Below are positions 1 to 7,161 of a DNA stretch of 10,159 bases, piece by piece. The position numbers and the translations under genes are program-made. Origin of the DNA: Proteobacteria bacterium UBA3413 (lineage in GTDB: Bacteria > Pseudomonadota > Gammaproteobacteria > Magnimaribacterales > D2472); the NCBI GenBank assembly GCA_002358345.1, contig DEOR01000062.1:1-10159 (forward strand). Reading direction: 5' to 3'. A model generated the notes under the pieces. It ran no database searches and was not told the origin of the DNA. It saw nothing but the letters and a program-made list of their open reading frames with translations. Numbering within the stretch: the stretch's first letter is position 1; each line of letters starts with the position of its first letter.

Positions 1-8
1 AAAGATGA

Positions 9-32
9 AGTATTTTACTTTTGCTAAATACT
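9..32 (-). terminator. Weak possible hairpin after the minus-strand operon
   Basis: The 7-base arms AGTATTT (9-15) and AAATACT (26-32) are perfect reverse complements around a 10-base loop. They begin 3 bases beyond the TAG stop of the last minus-strand gene. The stem is AT-rich with only one G-C pair, and no clean U tract follows within the window. It could be a weak terminator or simply chance pairing in AT-rich DNA. Nothing else is visible in positions 1-34. Confidence 0.2.
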
Positions 33-34
33 CT

Positions 35-616
35 CTATAAAAATATGAGATTAGAGTCAATTACATCAGCATACTTGGTTTGTAAATCAAATAAGTTAGC
101 TTTGTGGGCATTTGCATTTCTATCACCAACACAGTCTTCAGCAATAATGGTGAGGAAATTATTTTGCAAGGAATCTAAGGCTGTAGCTCGAATGCATCCA
201 CTAGTTGTGACTCCAGAGACCACCACTGAATCTACGTTCATCTGATGCAGCGCAGCAGCTAAGTTGGTGTCAAAAAAAGCACTTGCAAATTTTTTTTCAA
301 TCAATATTTCAGCTGAACCCGGAGACAGTTCTGGCAAAAATGATGTTTCTTCAGATCCTGGTTTTAAAATATTCAAAGCTGGGATCTTTGATCTAAAAAC
401 ACTTGCTTCAGATGGATCTCTATAAAGGGTTGTTGTAAAAATTACAGGTAAATTCATTTCTCGGAATCTATTTACCAGACTAATATTCGATTTGATTAAT
501 TCATTGCATTCAAAACCAAGAGGTGAAGAGGGATCAATAAAACCTCGACACATATCTACTACAACCAAAGCGGGAGACCTACCCATGCCTGTGGGGTGAG
601 AGTCGAGGTTACTCAA
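35..616 (-). CDS. Isochorismatase-family cysteine amidohydrolase, N-carbamoylsarcosine amidase-like
   Basis: This 193-residue cytoplasmic enzyme probably hydrolyses a carbamoyl or amide C-N bond and releases ammonia. The isochorismatase-fold triad is visible: D21 in the VVVDM strand, K108 in the EKKFASAFF segment, and nucleophile C141 in GVTTSGCIRATA. The GVTT turn before C141 is where the family has its cis-peptide. The early DPSSPLG and late GDR/KYADV segments resemble N-carbamoylsarcosine amidases more than nicotinamidases or true isochorismatases. It is the last gene of the operon, 3 bases after hyuB. N-carbamoyl compounds are products of hydantoin-type ring opening, so the neighbourhood supports the call. 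The start is uncertain: the annotated start is TTG at 616, while an ATG at 586 (residue 11) would also keep the whole fold. Neither has a clear ribosome-binding site, so coupling to hyuB is likely. The exact substrate is not determinable. Confidence 0.88.
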   Translation of the reverse strand: MSNLDSHPTGMGRSPALVVVDMCRGFIDPSSPLGFECNELIKSNISLVNRFREMNLPVIFTTTLYRDPSEASVFRSKIPALNILKPGSEETSFLPELSPGSAEILIEKKFASAFFDTNLAAALHQMNVDSVVVSGVTTSGCIRATALDSLQNNFLTIIAEDCVGDRNANAHKANLFDLQTKYADVIDSNLIFL

Positions 617-619
617 TGG

Positions 620-2485
620 TTATTGTTGAAGGAAAGTCGGAGATACAGGGGGCTCTAAATGAGTCTCTTCCAAGCATCTAGCTTTTATTTCTTCAATGGT
701 TCCACCAAAATTAAACATCTCATCTGGAACCGTATCTTTAGACATCTCAGCTCTTAACTCATCTGTTTTTAACTGATCAAGGCTGAGGTCTTCATTGATC
801 ACTACGCCATATCTTCTTGCTCCCATAATTGAAACAAGTTTTTTTGATACATCTGAAGCAACAATAGCAGGGTCGCGTTGAAGTGGATCTCCCCACCCTC
901 CTCCGCCCCAAGTATTAAAATATAGGAGGTCGCCTTTATTCACTTTCACGCCTTCACACTTAGCTGGAATATACTCTTCACTTCCATCAGCTCTTACAAG
1001 CAATTTGGTAGAACGTTGACCGGGCTTGCCTCCATTGACTCCCCAGGGGTAAGTTAACCATCTGTCATCATGAATTCCAATGTGCCCATCAACTAAGAAT
1101 CGATAAGCGACAGAAAGGCCATTGCCTCCTCTATGAAGCCCGGCACCACCTGAATCAATAATGAATTCATAAGTTTCTACTCTTAGTGGGAAGTATGCTT
1201 CAACAAACTCATTGGGAACGTTCGTAAAAGATGGCCATAATGAATGTCCATCCGGGCCATCTCCAATAGGTCTCCCCGGCACTCCACCAAAACCTATCTG
1301 GAATAATTGAAACCATTCTCCCTTGTCATCATAGCCAGAGAAAAATAAATGAGGAGAGTCAGAAAATCCAGCAGCATTCAACATCTCATTGGGAGCACCC
1401 ATTCCTAAAAGAGCACCCAAGACATCAAAAATTCTACCTAAGGCGTGAGTTCTCCCTGAAAGAGCTGCAGGATAATTAGGTTTTAAAAGAGTTCCCTGTG
1501 GAATTCTAACGTCAACTAGATCATAGAATCCATCGTTAAAAACAATTTGTGGATCCACAACGTTGATGGTAAATGATCCAAAGAACATCTTGAACATGTC
1601 CTCATTAAGGTAAAAATTTACTGAGCTTTGAGCTTGTGGATCGGTGCCTTCGAAATCAAAAATAGCTTTATCTCCCTCGCGCCACATCTTGCAATGAATC
1701 TTATAAGGCCCCATGCCCATGCCATCATCACAAATATAGTCTGAGAATTCCCTAGGCTCCTCAGGAATAAACATAGAGATAATGTGCTTCATGGCATCAT
1801 AATTTCTTTGCAGCATAATTTTCATGGTGGAACAAAAGACCTCATCGCCAAAACGATCTGCTATTTCATTGCACCTTTTAGCAGCCGTATTGCAAGCTGC
1901 AACAAGAGCATTCAAATCAAAGCGATTCCATTGAGAGGTTCTAACGTTGTGCAAGATGAGCTCTAGAATATCTTCTTGCAGCTCACCTTTTTTATACAGT
2001 TTAATTGGTGGGATTCTTATTCCTTCTTGAAAGATCGTGGTTGCTTCTGTTGGAATAGACCCAGGAACCATGCCACCATTATCAGACATATGTCCAAACA
2101 TGGCAGACCATGCAATATGCCTACCCTCTCGAAATACTGGCTTTAAAACCATCCAATCCGGTAAATGAGACACAGCTGCGTTACACATGTAAGGGTCATT
2201 CGTGAGAATAACATCCCCTTCCTCTATCTCCTCATCATAAGCTTCAGTGAAGCCATGAATAAATGATCCAAATTGCCCTACTACCATCTTTCCATCTTTA
2301 TTGGCAATCATTGGGAAGCAGTCACCCTGCTCTCTAATCCCGGGTGATAGTGCTGTGCGACTAACCAATGCGTCCATTTCTTCTCTTGCATTTTTCAAGG
2401 CATTCTCTATCAGATCAACTGTAATGCCATCTACATCAATAATATTTAGTGGAGAGTCGTTTGTTTCAATAATTCGTGCTGGCAT
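620..2485 (-). CDS. hyuB: HyuB: hydantoinase B/oxoprolinase-family subunit
   Basis: This 621-residue protein is the B (alpha-type) partner of HyuA in the ATP-dependent hydantoinase/5-oxoprolinase/acetone carboxylase superfamily. Family landmarks appear in order: NDPY (96-99); HLPD (107-110) and GHMSDNGG (131-138), whose His and Asp residues suit metal binding; PGS plus QEGIRIPP (141-160); NVR (180-182); FEGTDPQ (278-284); DSGGAGLHRGG (444-454); GGKPGQ (485-490); and the terminal GGGGWGDP (527-534). After NDPY the common glycine-rich THxxD stretch is replaced by MCNAAVSHLPD, which suggests a distinct subfamily. About 60 residues follow the GGGGWGDP block, with a short proline-rich tail. The ATG lies one base after the hyuA stop with no ribosome-binding site, implying coupled, stoichiometric synthesis. 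A carboxylase role cannot be excluded from sequence alone, but no gamma subunit is present. The substrate is unknown. Confidence 0.93.
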   Translation of the reverse strand: MPARIIETNDSPLNIIDVDGITVDLIENALKNAREEMDALVSRTALSPGIREQGDCFPMIANKDGKMVVGQFGSFIHGFTEAYDEEIEEGDVILTNDPYMCNAAVSHLPDWMVLKPVFREGRHIAWSAMFGHMSDNGGMVPGSIPTEATTIFQEGIRIPPIKLYKKGELQEDILELILHNVRTSQWNRFDLNALVAACNTAAKRCNEIADRFGDEVFCSTMKIMLQRNYDAMKHIISMFIPEEPREFSDYICDDGMGMGPYKIHCKMWREGDKAIFDFEGTDPQAQSSVNFYLNEDMFKMFFGSFTINVVDPQIVFNDGFYDLVDVRIPQGTLLKPNYPAALSGRTHALGRIFDVLGALLGMGAPNEMLNAAGFSDSPHLFFSGYDDKGEWFQLFQIGFGGVPGRPIGDGPDGHSLWPSFTNVPNEFVEAYFPLRVETYEFIIDSGGAGLHRGGNGLSVAYRFLVDGHIGIHDDRWLTYPWGVNGGKPGQRSTKLLVRADGSEEYIPAKCEGVKVNKGDLLYFNTWGGGGWGDPLQRDPAIVASDVSKKLVSIMGARRYGVVINEDLSLDQLKTDELRAEMSKDTVPDEMFNFGGTIEEIKARCLEETHLEPPVSPTFLQQ

Positions 2486-2486
2486 A

Positions 2487-4547
2487 TTAATTTTTAGGAT
2501 TGATAATTAGATTGCCGACCTGATCAACAGCCGCCTCATAGCCAGGCAAAATTACACTCGTTGAATCCATCTCAGAAACAATAGCAGGGCCTGGGACAAC
2601 TAGTTCTGCATGAAGTTTTGTTCGATCATAGATTTTGGCATCATGCCATTGGGCTTCGTGATAAAAACGTGATTCCTGAATGACAGCATCTTGCAATGAG
2701 CCAGAGAAATCAGTATTTGCTAAAGATTTAATTTCAGACTGCCGAACCTTTACTATTGCGCGAATCATTAAAATTTCGTGGCCGTCACTTAATTTAAATG
2801 TGAACAACTGATAGTGCTCATCATCAAATGCCCCAGTAATTAGTTGAATACCTTGAGTTTCATATTCCTTCTCATCAAACTCAACTGTAATTTGAAAGGC
2901 TTGCCCGGCATACCTAACGTCTGCTTGATAGGTCACCTCAAGATTTGAATCACTTACGCCATCTTTTAACAGCGACTCAGATGCTTTGGCTTTGAGCTCA
3001 CTTAAATCAGTTAAGAATTTATCTGCTGTAATGTCCTGCGCCATGGCCAAGTAGGATCTAGATGACTCATCCTGAATTTGAGTTGTAGCATCTCCATAGG
3101 CACACAAGACTCCTGGTCCTGGAGGAATAATTACAGGAAATGAATGTGAGAGAATGCCCAGAGCATTCGCATGAAGCGGTCCAGCACCACCAAATCCAAC
3201 CAAAGCAAAATCTCTTGGATCAAAGCCCTGCTCAACTGAAACTAATCTTAACGCTCCAAACATTGATTCATTAACAATTCTAATAATTCCTTCTGCCGCT
3301 TCCATTAAATCGATGCCAATAGCATCAGCAATAGTTTGAACAGCTTTTTCAGCAGCTTCTTTATTAATCACCATGTCTCCGCCAAGCTGAACGTCGCTTG
3401 GGAGGAGACCCAAGACGATATTAGCATCACATACTGTTGGCCGCTCTCCTCCTTTCATATAAGCAGCAGGCCCTGGCACAGCCCCAGCGGACTCTGGTCC
3501 AACTCTAAGGGCTTTCGTGAGCTCTGGTACAAAAGCAATGGAACCACCGCCTGCTCCTACCGTTCTAACATCAACCGATGGTGCTTTTACTCTAACGTCA
3601 CCAACCAAGGTCTCTCTTCTGATTTTAGCTTTTGAATTCTGAATTAAGGCTACATCTGTTGAGGTGCCGCCCATGTCAAAAGTTAGAATATTCTCAAACC
3701 CAGCCTGGTTACAAAAATGAATTGCGCCAGCCACACCTCCGGCAGGGCCTGACATTAGATGGTTAACAGGAGAGTCTCCTGTGGAGCGACTTGATGCAAG
3801 GCCCCCATCTGACCTTAAAATAGATAATTGAACATCACTGCCTAGTGTTTGCTCAAGATTCGACTGAAGATTATTAATATAACTAGATACTTGGGGTCGA
3901 ACATAGGAATTTAGGACGGTTGTTTCAGCTCTTTCATATTCTTGCATCTCAGGAATCACTTCACTGGATATAGAAATTGGAATATCTGTAAAAAACTCAC
4001 TGGCAATTTTTGCTGCGAGGACTTCATTGTGATTGTTAATGTATGAATTTACAAAACTAATAGTAAGAGCTTCAACTTGATCCTTTGCTTTGAGCAGGGC
4101 TAACTGTTCTCTCAGGTGATCTTCATTAAGCACAGTAGATATTTCGCCAGATGCATCAGTTCGTTCTTTGATGCCATAGGTTAGTTCCAAGGGAGCGAGT
4201 AATGGGCCTTTTACAAAGCTGACCCAACCTCCTAAACCGCCTGGACAGAACGAGCGAGCAACTTGGAGCACGCTCTCATATCCGTAAGTAGTTAACAAAC
4301 CAACCTTGGCACCATTTCCAGTTAAGACGGCATTAGTGGCAACAGTAGTGCCATGCATTACTAGCTTAATGTCTTTGGGGTCTACGCCAGATTGATCACA
4401 GATTCTTGAGACCCCGTTTAGAACACCTATAGATGAGTCTTCAGGGGTGGATGGAACTTTTGCTGTATAGGTCGAACCATCAGATTCATTGATTAATAAA
4501 AAATCAGTGAAAGTTCCACCTACATCAACACCTAATCGATACGACAT
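2487..4547 (-). CDS. hyuA: HyuA: ATP-dependent hydantoinase A/oxoprolinase-family subunit
   Basis: This 686-residue cytoplasmic subunit should bind and hydrolyse ATP to activate a cyclic amide for ring opening together with HyuB. The length is normal for the family. The N-terminal domain starts with GVDVGGTFTD (6-15), an actin/hexokinase-like phosphate loop, followed by HGTTVATNAV (65-74). The central domain carries SEVIPEMQEYERAETT (195-210), SGPAGGV (266-272) and the second nucleotide loop FDMGGTSTDV (290-299). Further landmarks are VGAGGGS (330-336), VGPESAGAVPGPA (349-361) and VGFGGAGPLHA (450-460). The C-terminal third is less conserved. Residues 99-118, with PGGLGGW followed by a loop into PLAPLELT, differ from textbook oxoprolinases and look like a subfamily trait. 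The gene starts 17 bases after the receptor stop, with an AAGGAA ribosome-binding site, and abuts hyuB. N-methylhydantoinase, oxoprolinase, lactamase and ketone carboxylase activities all remain possible. Confidence 0.94.
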   Translation of the reverse strand: MSYRLGVDVGGTFTDFLLINESDGSTYTAKVPSTPEDSSIGVLNGVSRICDQSGVDPKDIKLVMHGTTVATNAVLTGNGAKVGLLTTYGYESVLQVARSFCPGGLGGWVSFVKGPLLAPLELTYGIKERTDASGEISTVLNEDHLREQLALLKAKDQVEALTISFVNSYINNHNEVLAAKIASEFFTDIPISISSEVIPEMQEYERAETTVLNSYVRPQVSSYINNLQSNLEQTLGSDVQLSILRSDGGLASSRSTGDSPVNHLMSGPAGGVAGAIHFCNQAGFENILTFDMGGTSTDVALIQNSKAKIRRETLVGDVRVKAPSVDVRTVGAGGGSIAFVPELTKALRVGPESAGAVPGPAAYMKGGERPTVCDANIVLGLLPSDVQLGGDMVINKEAAEKAVQTIADAIGIDLMEAAEGIIRIVNESMFGALRLVSVEQGFDPRDFALVGFGGAGPLHANALGILSHSFPVIIPPGPGVLCAYGDATTQIQDESSRSYLAMAQDITADKFLTDLSELKAKASESLLKDGVSDSNLEVTYQADVRYAGQAFQITVEFDEKEYETQGIQLITGAFDDEHYQLFTFKLSDGHEILMIRAIVKVRQSEIKSLANTDFSGSLQDAVIQESRFYHEAQWHDAKIYDRTKLHAELVVPGPAIVSEMDSTSVILPGYEAAVDQVGNLIINPKN

Positions 4548-4557
4548 AAAAAAATAA

Positions 4558-4563
4558 TTCCTT
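4558..4563 (-). promoter_or_regulatory. Ribosome-binding site of hyuA
   Basis: AAGGAA on the minus strand lies 10 bases upstream of the hyuA ATG at 4547, directly after the receptor TAA stop. It is one of the few good Shine-Dalgarno matches in the window. It supports the chosen start, and it suggests hyuA can be loaded by ribosomes independently of the receptor gene upstream. Confidence 0.65.
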
Positions 4564-4564
4564 G

Positions 4565-7024
4565 TTAAAAATTATATTTTAAATCTAAACCATATGTCGC
4601 AAAAGGAGCTTGGTGTATAAAAGATCCGCCAAATTCTGGCGCTGGAATAACTTCAGCGAGATACTCTTCATCTCCAATGTTTCTACCCCAAAGGGTTAGG
4701 CTAAGCTTCTCTCCTAAAAGAGATGCTCTTAAGTCTATCAAACTATAAGCATCACGAACTGACTTGCTCATATCCGAAGCAACGGGGAATCCAAGCAATG
4801 CGCCCCAAACTGATGGCTGCTGATTGTTTTGAACAGTATGGAACCATGTTTCGCCAACTTCCATGTAGTCCATTCTAATAATAAGATCATAGTTGGCAGA
4901 GAAAGCAGTTTCGTATTGTATGCCCAAGTTATAGGTATGTTCAGGAGCTAAAGGTGCATTATTTCCTACTGTGCCGGGCCTGTGAGTATTCTCCTTGATT
5001 TCGCCATCTGTGAATCCAACACCACCATCGAGCCTCAAATTATCTGTAAGAGCATATTTAAAGTCTAGCTCTGAGCCGCTAATATCAAGCGCATCGATAG
5101 AAGTAACTACCCTCAATAAACCCCATGGTCCTGCAAAAAATTCAAAGAATTGATTGTCATCAACTTCGGTTTGAAATAAAGCTCCATTAACAGCTAATCT
5201 GCCATCTAAATATCTACCTTTGAAACCAACTTCAAATGATTTAGAGACCTCTTTATTGTATGTATCTGACACACCCAATCCTGCTGCAACTGGAATATTC
5301 AGCTGAGAATTAATTAATGCAGCACTACCAGATGAATTAAAGCCGCCAGATCTAAAGCCAACGCCATAAGATGCGTAGACTGTAGTATTTTCTGCGCTAG
5401 TAGTTATAGAAATTTTTGGTTGAAACTGATCAAATGATTTGCTTCTTGATGGAATCTTGCTTCCACCAGCAGTCATTGCCGGATTTATTGGGGCGCCACC
5501 ACCATAGTACAAGGCTGATGATCTAGCAGGAACATTATTATCAACAGAACGGCTCTCTTTATCATACCTACCTTCAAGCGAAAGCTCAGTAACGTTAGAC
5601 AAATCTATAGAGTACTGACCAAACACTGATAGTACATCCGTAGTAAATGAATCATCAAAAGCTAAATCTGTTGGATTTTTTCCTGTTGCTGGTACATAAG
5701 ATTTGTATTCGAATCCCTGGCCTAGGTCAGCTCCATAGGAAACTGCTACATCCCTTTCAATCTCAGCAATATAACCACCAACTAACCATCTAGTTGATTG
5801 ATTTTGGTCACTTGTAAGTTTCACCTCTAGAGAAACATCATCCTGATCGCGAGACTGGAATTGGTAGCCGTCACATGTATGAGGTAAATAAGGCCCTAAT
5901 ACAGAGTTCGCACCTGAGGGAGCGGTTCCTGGAGCGGCAAATGAAAAGCCAGGCGGCAATGAATTAATTAAAGCCAAATTACTTGCAGTATTCGAAGCAG
6001 CGCATGAGGGCACTCCAAAGTAACCACCAAAAGCACCTGAGGTTCCATCAGAAAGTAAAAACTCTTCTAGATGGTTATAAGCTGCAATGACTGAAAGCTC
6101 TCTGCCATCACCTAGATCTTCGGTGTATTTCAAGGATATATCGGCAGTTTCTTGTTCGTTAACAGGGGGCACATTAAACATATATGTAAACTGATGGTTG
6201 TTCACATCTTTAAAGAATTGATCAGCGCCAGGTGTTCCAAAACCTTGAAATGCAGGTAGTGCAAAAACAGCATTAAAATTAATTGTTCCACCACTTGCCT
6301 CGCTTACCCCAGCTCTAAAGTCCCAAGAACTGTCTCCATTGTCTACTAAGATTCTGCTTCTAATGGTGGTGTCTTCAAAGAAATCTACATTTTTGAGGTT
6401 TGAGTAAACATTGGTGTGTTCGCCATCAGTTTCTCTTGTGCTAACTGAGAATCTTGTATAAACATTGTCACCCATTTTTCCAGAGTTTACATATTGTAAT
6501 TTAGACGAGTTATTAATACCCATGCCTATCACTGCGGTACTTTCTGACTCTTCAGAGGGAGCTTTGGTTGTTATTAATATGGCACCAGAGGTAGCATTTC
6601 TACCGTATAGAGCTCCTTGTGGGCCCTTTAAAACTTCAATTTGAGCAATATCTAAAAGCTCTCTGTTAAATGCATTGGGGTTTGTTTGTAATACGCCGTC
6701 AACCACAAATGCAAAGTTTGACTCTGCATCTCTTGTAGAAGTTAAACCTCTAATGGTGACCAGGGTATCTCCAACATTAACGGTGTTAGCCATCACGACG
6801 TTTGGAGTGAGAGCAATAAAATCTTCTGGTCGCTCTATTCCTGCGTCTTCGATATCACTTGAGGTGAAAACACTCATAGCAATAGGCACATCTTGCACGC
6901 TCTCATTAACCTTCCGTGCAGAGACTACTACCTCTTCTAGCGTTGGCTCAGCTATCAAAGCTAAAGAAATTGAGAAAAAAGAAACAGCAAGTCCAAGTCG
7001 AAAAAATGCGTTAGAAATAGACAT
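4565..7024 (-). CDS. TonB-dependent outer-membrane receptor
   Basis: This 819-residue outer-membrane beta-barrel takes up scarce solutes using energy from TonB-ExbBD. Residues 1-25 form a signal peptide (hydrophobic 10-25, likely cleavage after LIA). The TonB box LEEVVVSA follows almost at once (29-36). The plug domain spans roughly 40-155, with IRGL (91-94), VVDGV (107-111), VLKGPQGALYGRNATSGAI (131-149) and ITTKAP. The barrel then runs to the C-terminal YGLDLKYNF, whose final Phe is the usual barrel-insertion signal; WGRNIGDEEY is the typical final-strand block. There is no extra N-terminal signalling or carboxypeptidase-like domain. The only two cysteines, C341 and C384, bracket a loop and may form a disulfide. 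As the first gene of the hyuA-hyuB-amidohydrolase operon it probably imports their substrate, although receptors of this shape also carry siderophores and other ligands, so the ligand is inferred from context only. An AGGGGGT ribosome-binding site supports the start. Confidence 0.96.
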   Translation of the reverse strand: MSISNAFFRLGLAVSFFSISLALIAEPTLEEVVVSARKVNESVQDVPIAMSVFTSSDIEDAGIERPEDFIALTPNVVMANTVNVGDTLVTIRGLTSTRDAESNFAFVVDGVLQTNPNAFNRELLDIAQIEVLKGPQGALYGRNATSGAILITTKAPSEESESTAVIGMGINNSSKLQYVNSGKMGDNVYTRFSVSTRETDGEHTNVYSNLKNVDFFEDTTIRSRILVDNGDSSWDFRAGVSEASGGTINFNAVFALPAFQGFGTPGADQFFKDVNNHQFTYMFNVPPVNEQETADISLKYTEDLGDGRELSVIAAYNHLEEFLLSDGTSGAFGGYFGVPSCAASNTASNLALINSLPPGFSFAAPGTAPSGANSVLGPYLPHTCDGYQFQSRDQDDVSLEVKLTSDQNQSTRWLVGGYIAEIERDVAVSYGADLGQGFEYKSYVPATGKNPTDLAFDDSFTTDVLSVFGQYSIDLSNVTELSLEGRYDKESRSVDNNVPARSSALYYGGGAPINPAMTAGGSKIPSRSKSFDQFQPKISITTSAENTTVYASYGVGFRSGGFNSSGSAALINSQLNIPVAAGLGVSDTYNKEVSKSFEVGFKGRYLDGRLAVNGALFQTEVDDNQFFEFFAGPWGLLRVVTSIDALDISGSELDFKYALTDNLRLDGGVGFTDGEIKENTHRPGTVGNNAPLAPEHTYNLGIQYETAFSANYDLIIRMDYMEVGETWFHTVQNNQQPSVWGALLGFPVASDMSKSVRDAYSLIDLRASLLGEKLSLTLWGRNIGDEEYLAEVIPAPEFGGSFIHQAPFATYGLDLKYNF

Positions 7025-7029
7025 TATTT

Positions 7030-7036
7030 ACCCCCT
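7030..7036 (-). promoter_or_regulatory. Ribosome-binding site of the TonB-dependent receptor
   Basis: AGGGGGT on the minus strand lies 5-6 bases before the ATG at 7024, an acceptable Shine-Dalgarno spacing and a clear G-rich outlier in AT-rich DNA. It fixes the receptor start just before a well-formed signal peptide. It abuts the left arm of the 9-base inverted repeat, so anything bound to that arm could also affect translation. Confidence 0.6.
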
Positions 7037-7124
7037 AGTAAAAAATAGTACCTTTTTATTATTCATCAAATTTATGATTTACACAACTTCGCATATAATG
7101 ATTTTTTGCGTGCGCTTTTACTAG
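7035..7124. repeat. Widely spaced 9-base inverted repeat between the divergent operons
   Basis: CTAGTAAAA (7035-7043) and TTTTACTAG (7116-7124) are perfect reverse complements separated by 72 bases. Each arm therefore reads TTTTACTAG toward its own gene, 10 bases before the receptor ATG and 37 bases before the CoA-transferase ATG. They bracket the candidate minus-strand promoter and one of the two plus-strand TATAAT elements. A shared operator or a looping site is possible. A chance match of this length in 137 AT-rich bases is not negligible. Confidence 0.35.
7058..7086 (-). promoter_or_regulatory. Candidate promoter for the receptor-hyuAB operon
   Basis: On the minus strand AATAAT (7063-7058, five of six matches to the -10 consensus) lies exactly 17 bases after TTGTGT (7086-7081, three of six matches to -35). 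Transcription would start near 7051, giving a leader of about 27 bases that includes the AGGGGGT ribosome-binding site. A weaker alternative is TTGATG with TATTTT 16 bases further on. The weak -35 suggests activator dependence, but that is inference. Confidence 0.4.
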
Positions 7125-7149
7125 ATATTTTTCTTCAGATTGTTCTGTA

Positions 7150-7155
7150 TATAAT
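7150..7155 (+). promoter_or_regulatory. Perfect -10 element just before the CoA-transferase start
   Basis: A consensus TATAAT ends 6 bases before the ATG at 7162. Transcription would then begin at or next to the A of the ATG, giving a leaderless mRNA. This agrees with the lack of any Shine-Dalgarno sequence there. The -35 region (around 7127-7132) is only T-rich. A second consensus TATAAT at 7094-7099 would instead give a leader of about 55 bases, so the promoter in use is unresolved. Confidence 0.45.
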
Positions 7156-7161
7156 AGAAAA

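Noticed and set aside
3336..3635. 99-codon plus-strand open frame inside hyuA
   Set aside because: It lies wholly antisense to conserved HyuA motifs and its translation shows no domain-like pattern.
620..4547. Acetone or acetophenone carboxylase assignment for the HyuA/HyuB pair
   Set aside because: No gamma or other accessory carboxylase subunit is nearby, and an amidohydrolase follows directly, which fits amide chemistry better. It was kept as an alternative but not called.
35..4547. Firm naming as a creatinine-degradation operon
   Set aside because: Only the hydantoinase-like and carbamoyl-amidase-like steps are present. Creatinine deaminase and sarcosine-oxidising genes are not in the window, and both families have many other substrates.
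6675..7124. 149-codon plus-strand open frame antisense to the receptor signal peptide and plug, running into the intergenic region
   Set aside because: It mirrors a strongly conserved TonB-dependent receptor on the opposite strand, has no recognisable motif, and would cover the divergent control region. Best explained as a shadow frame.
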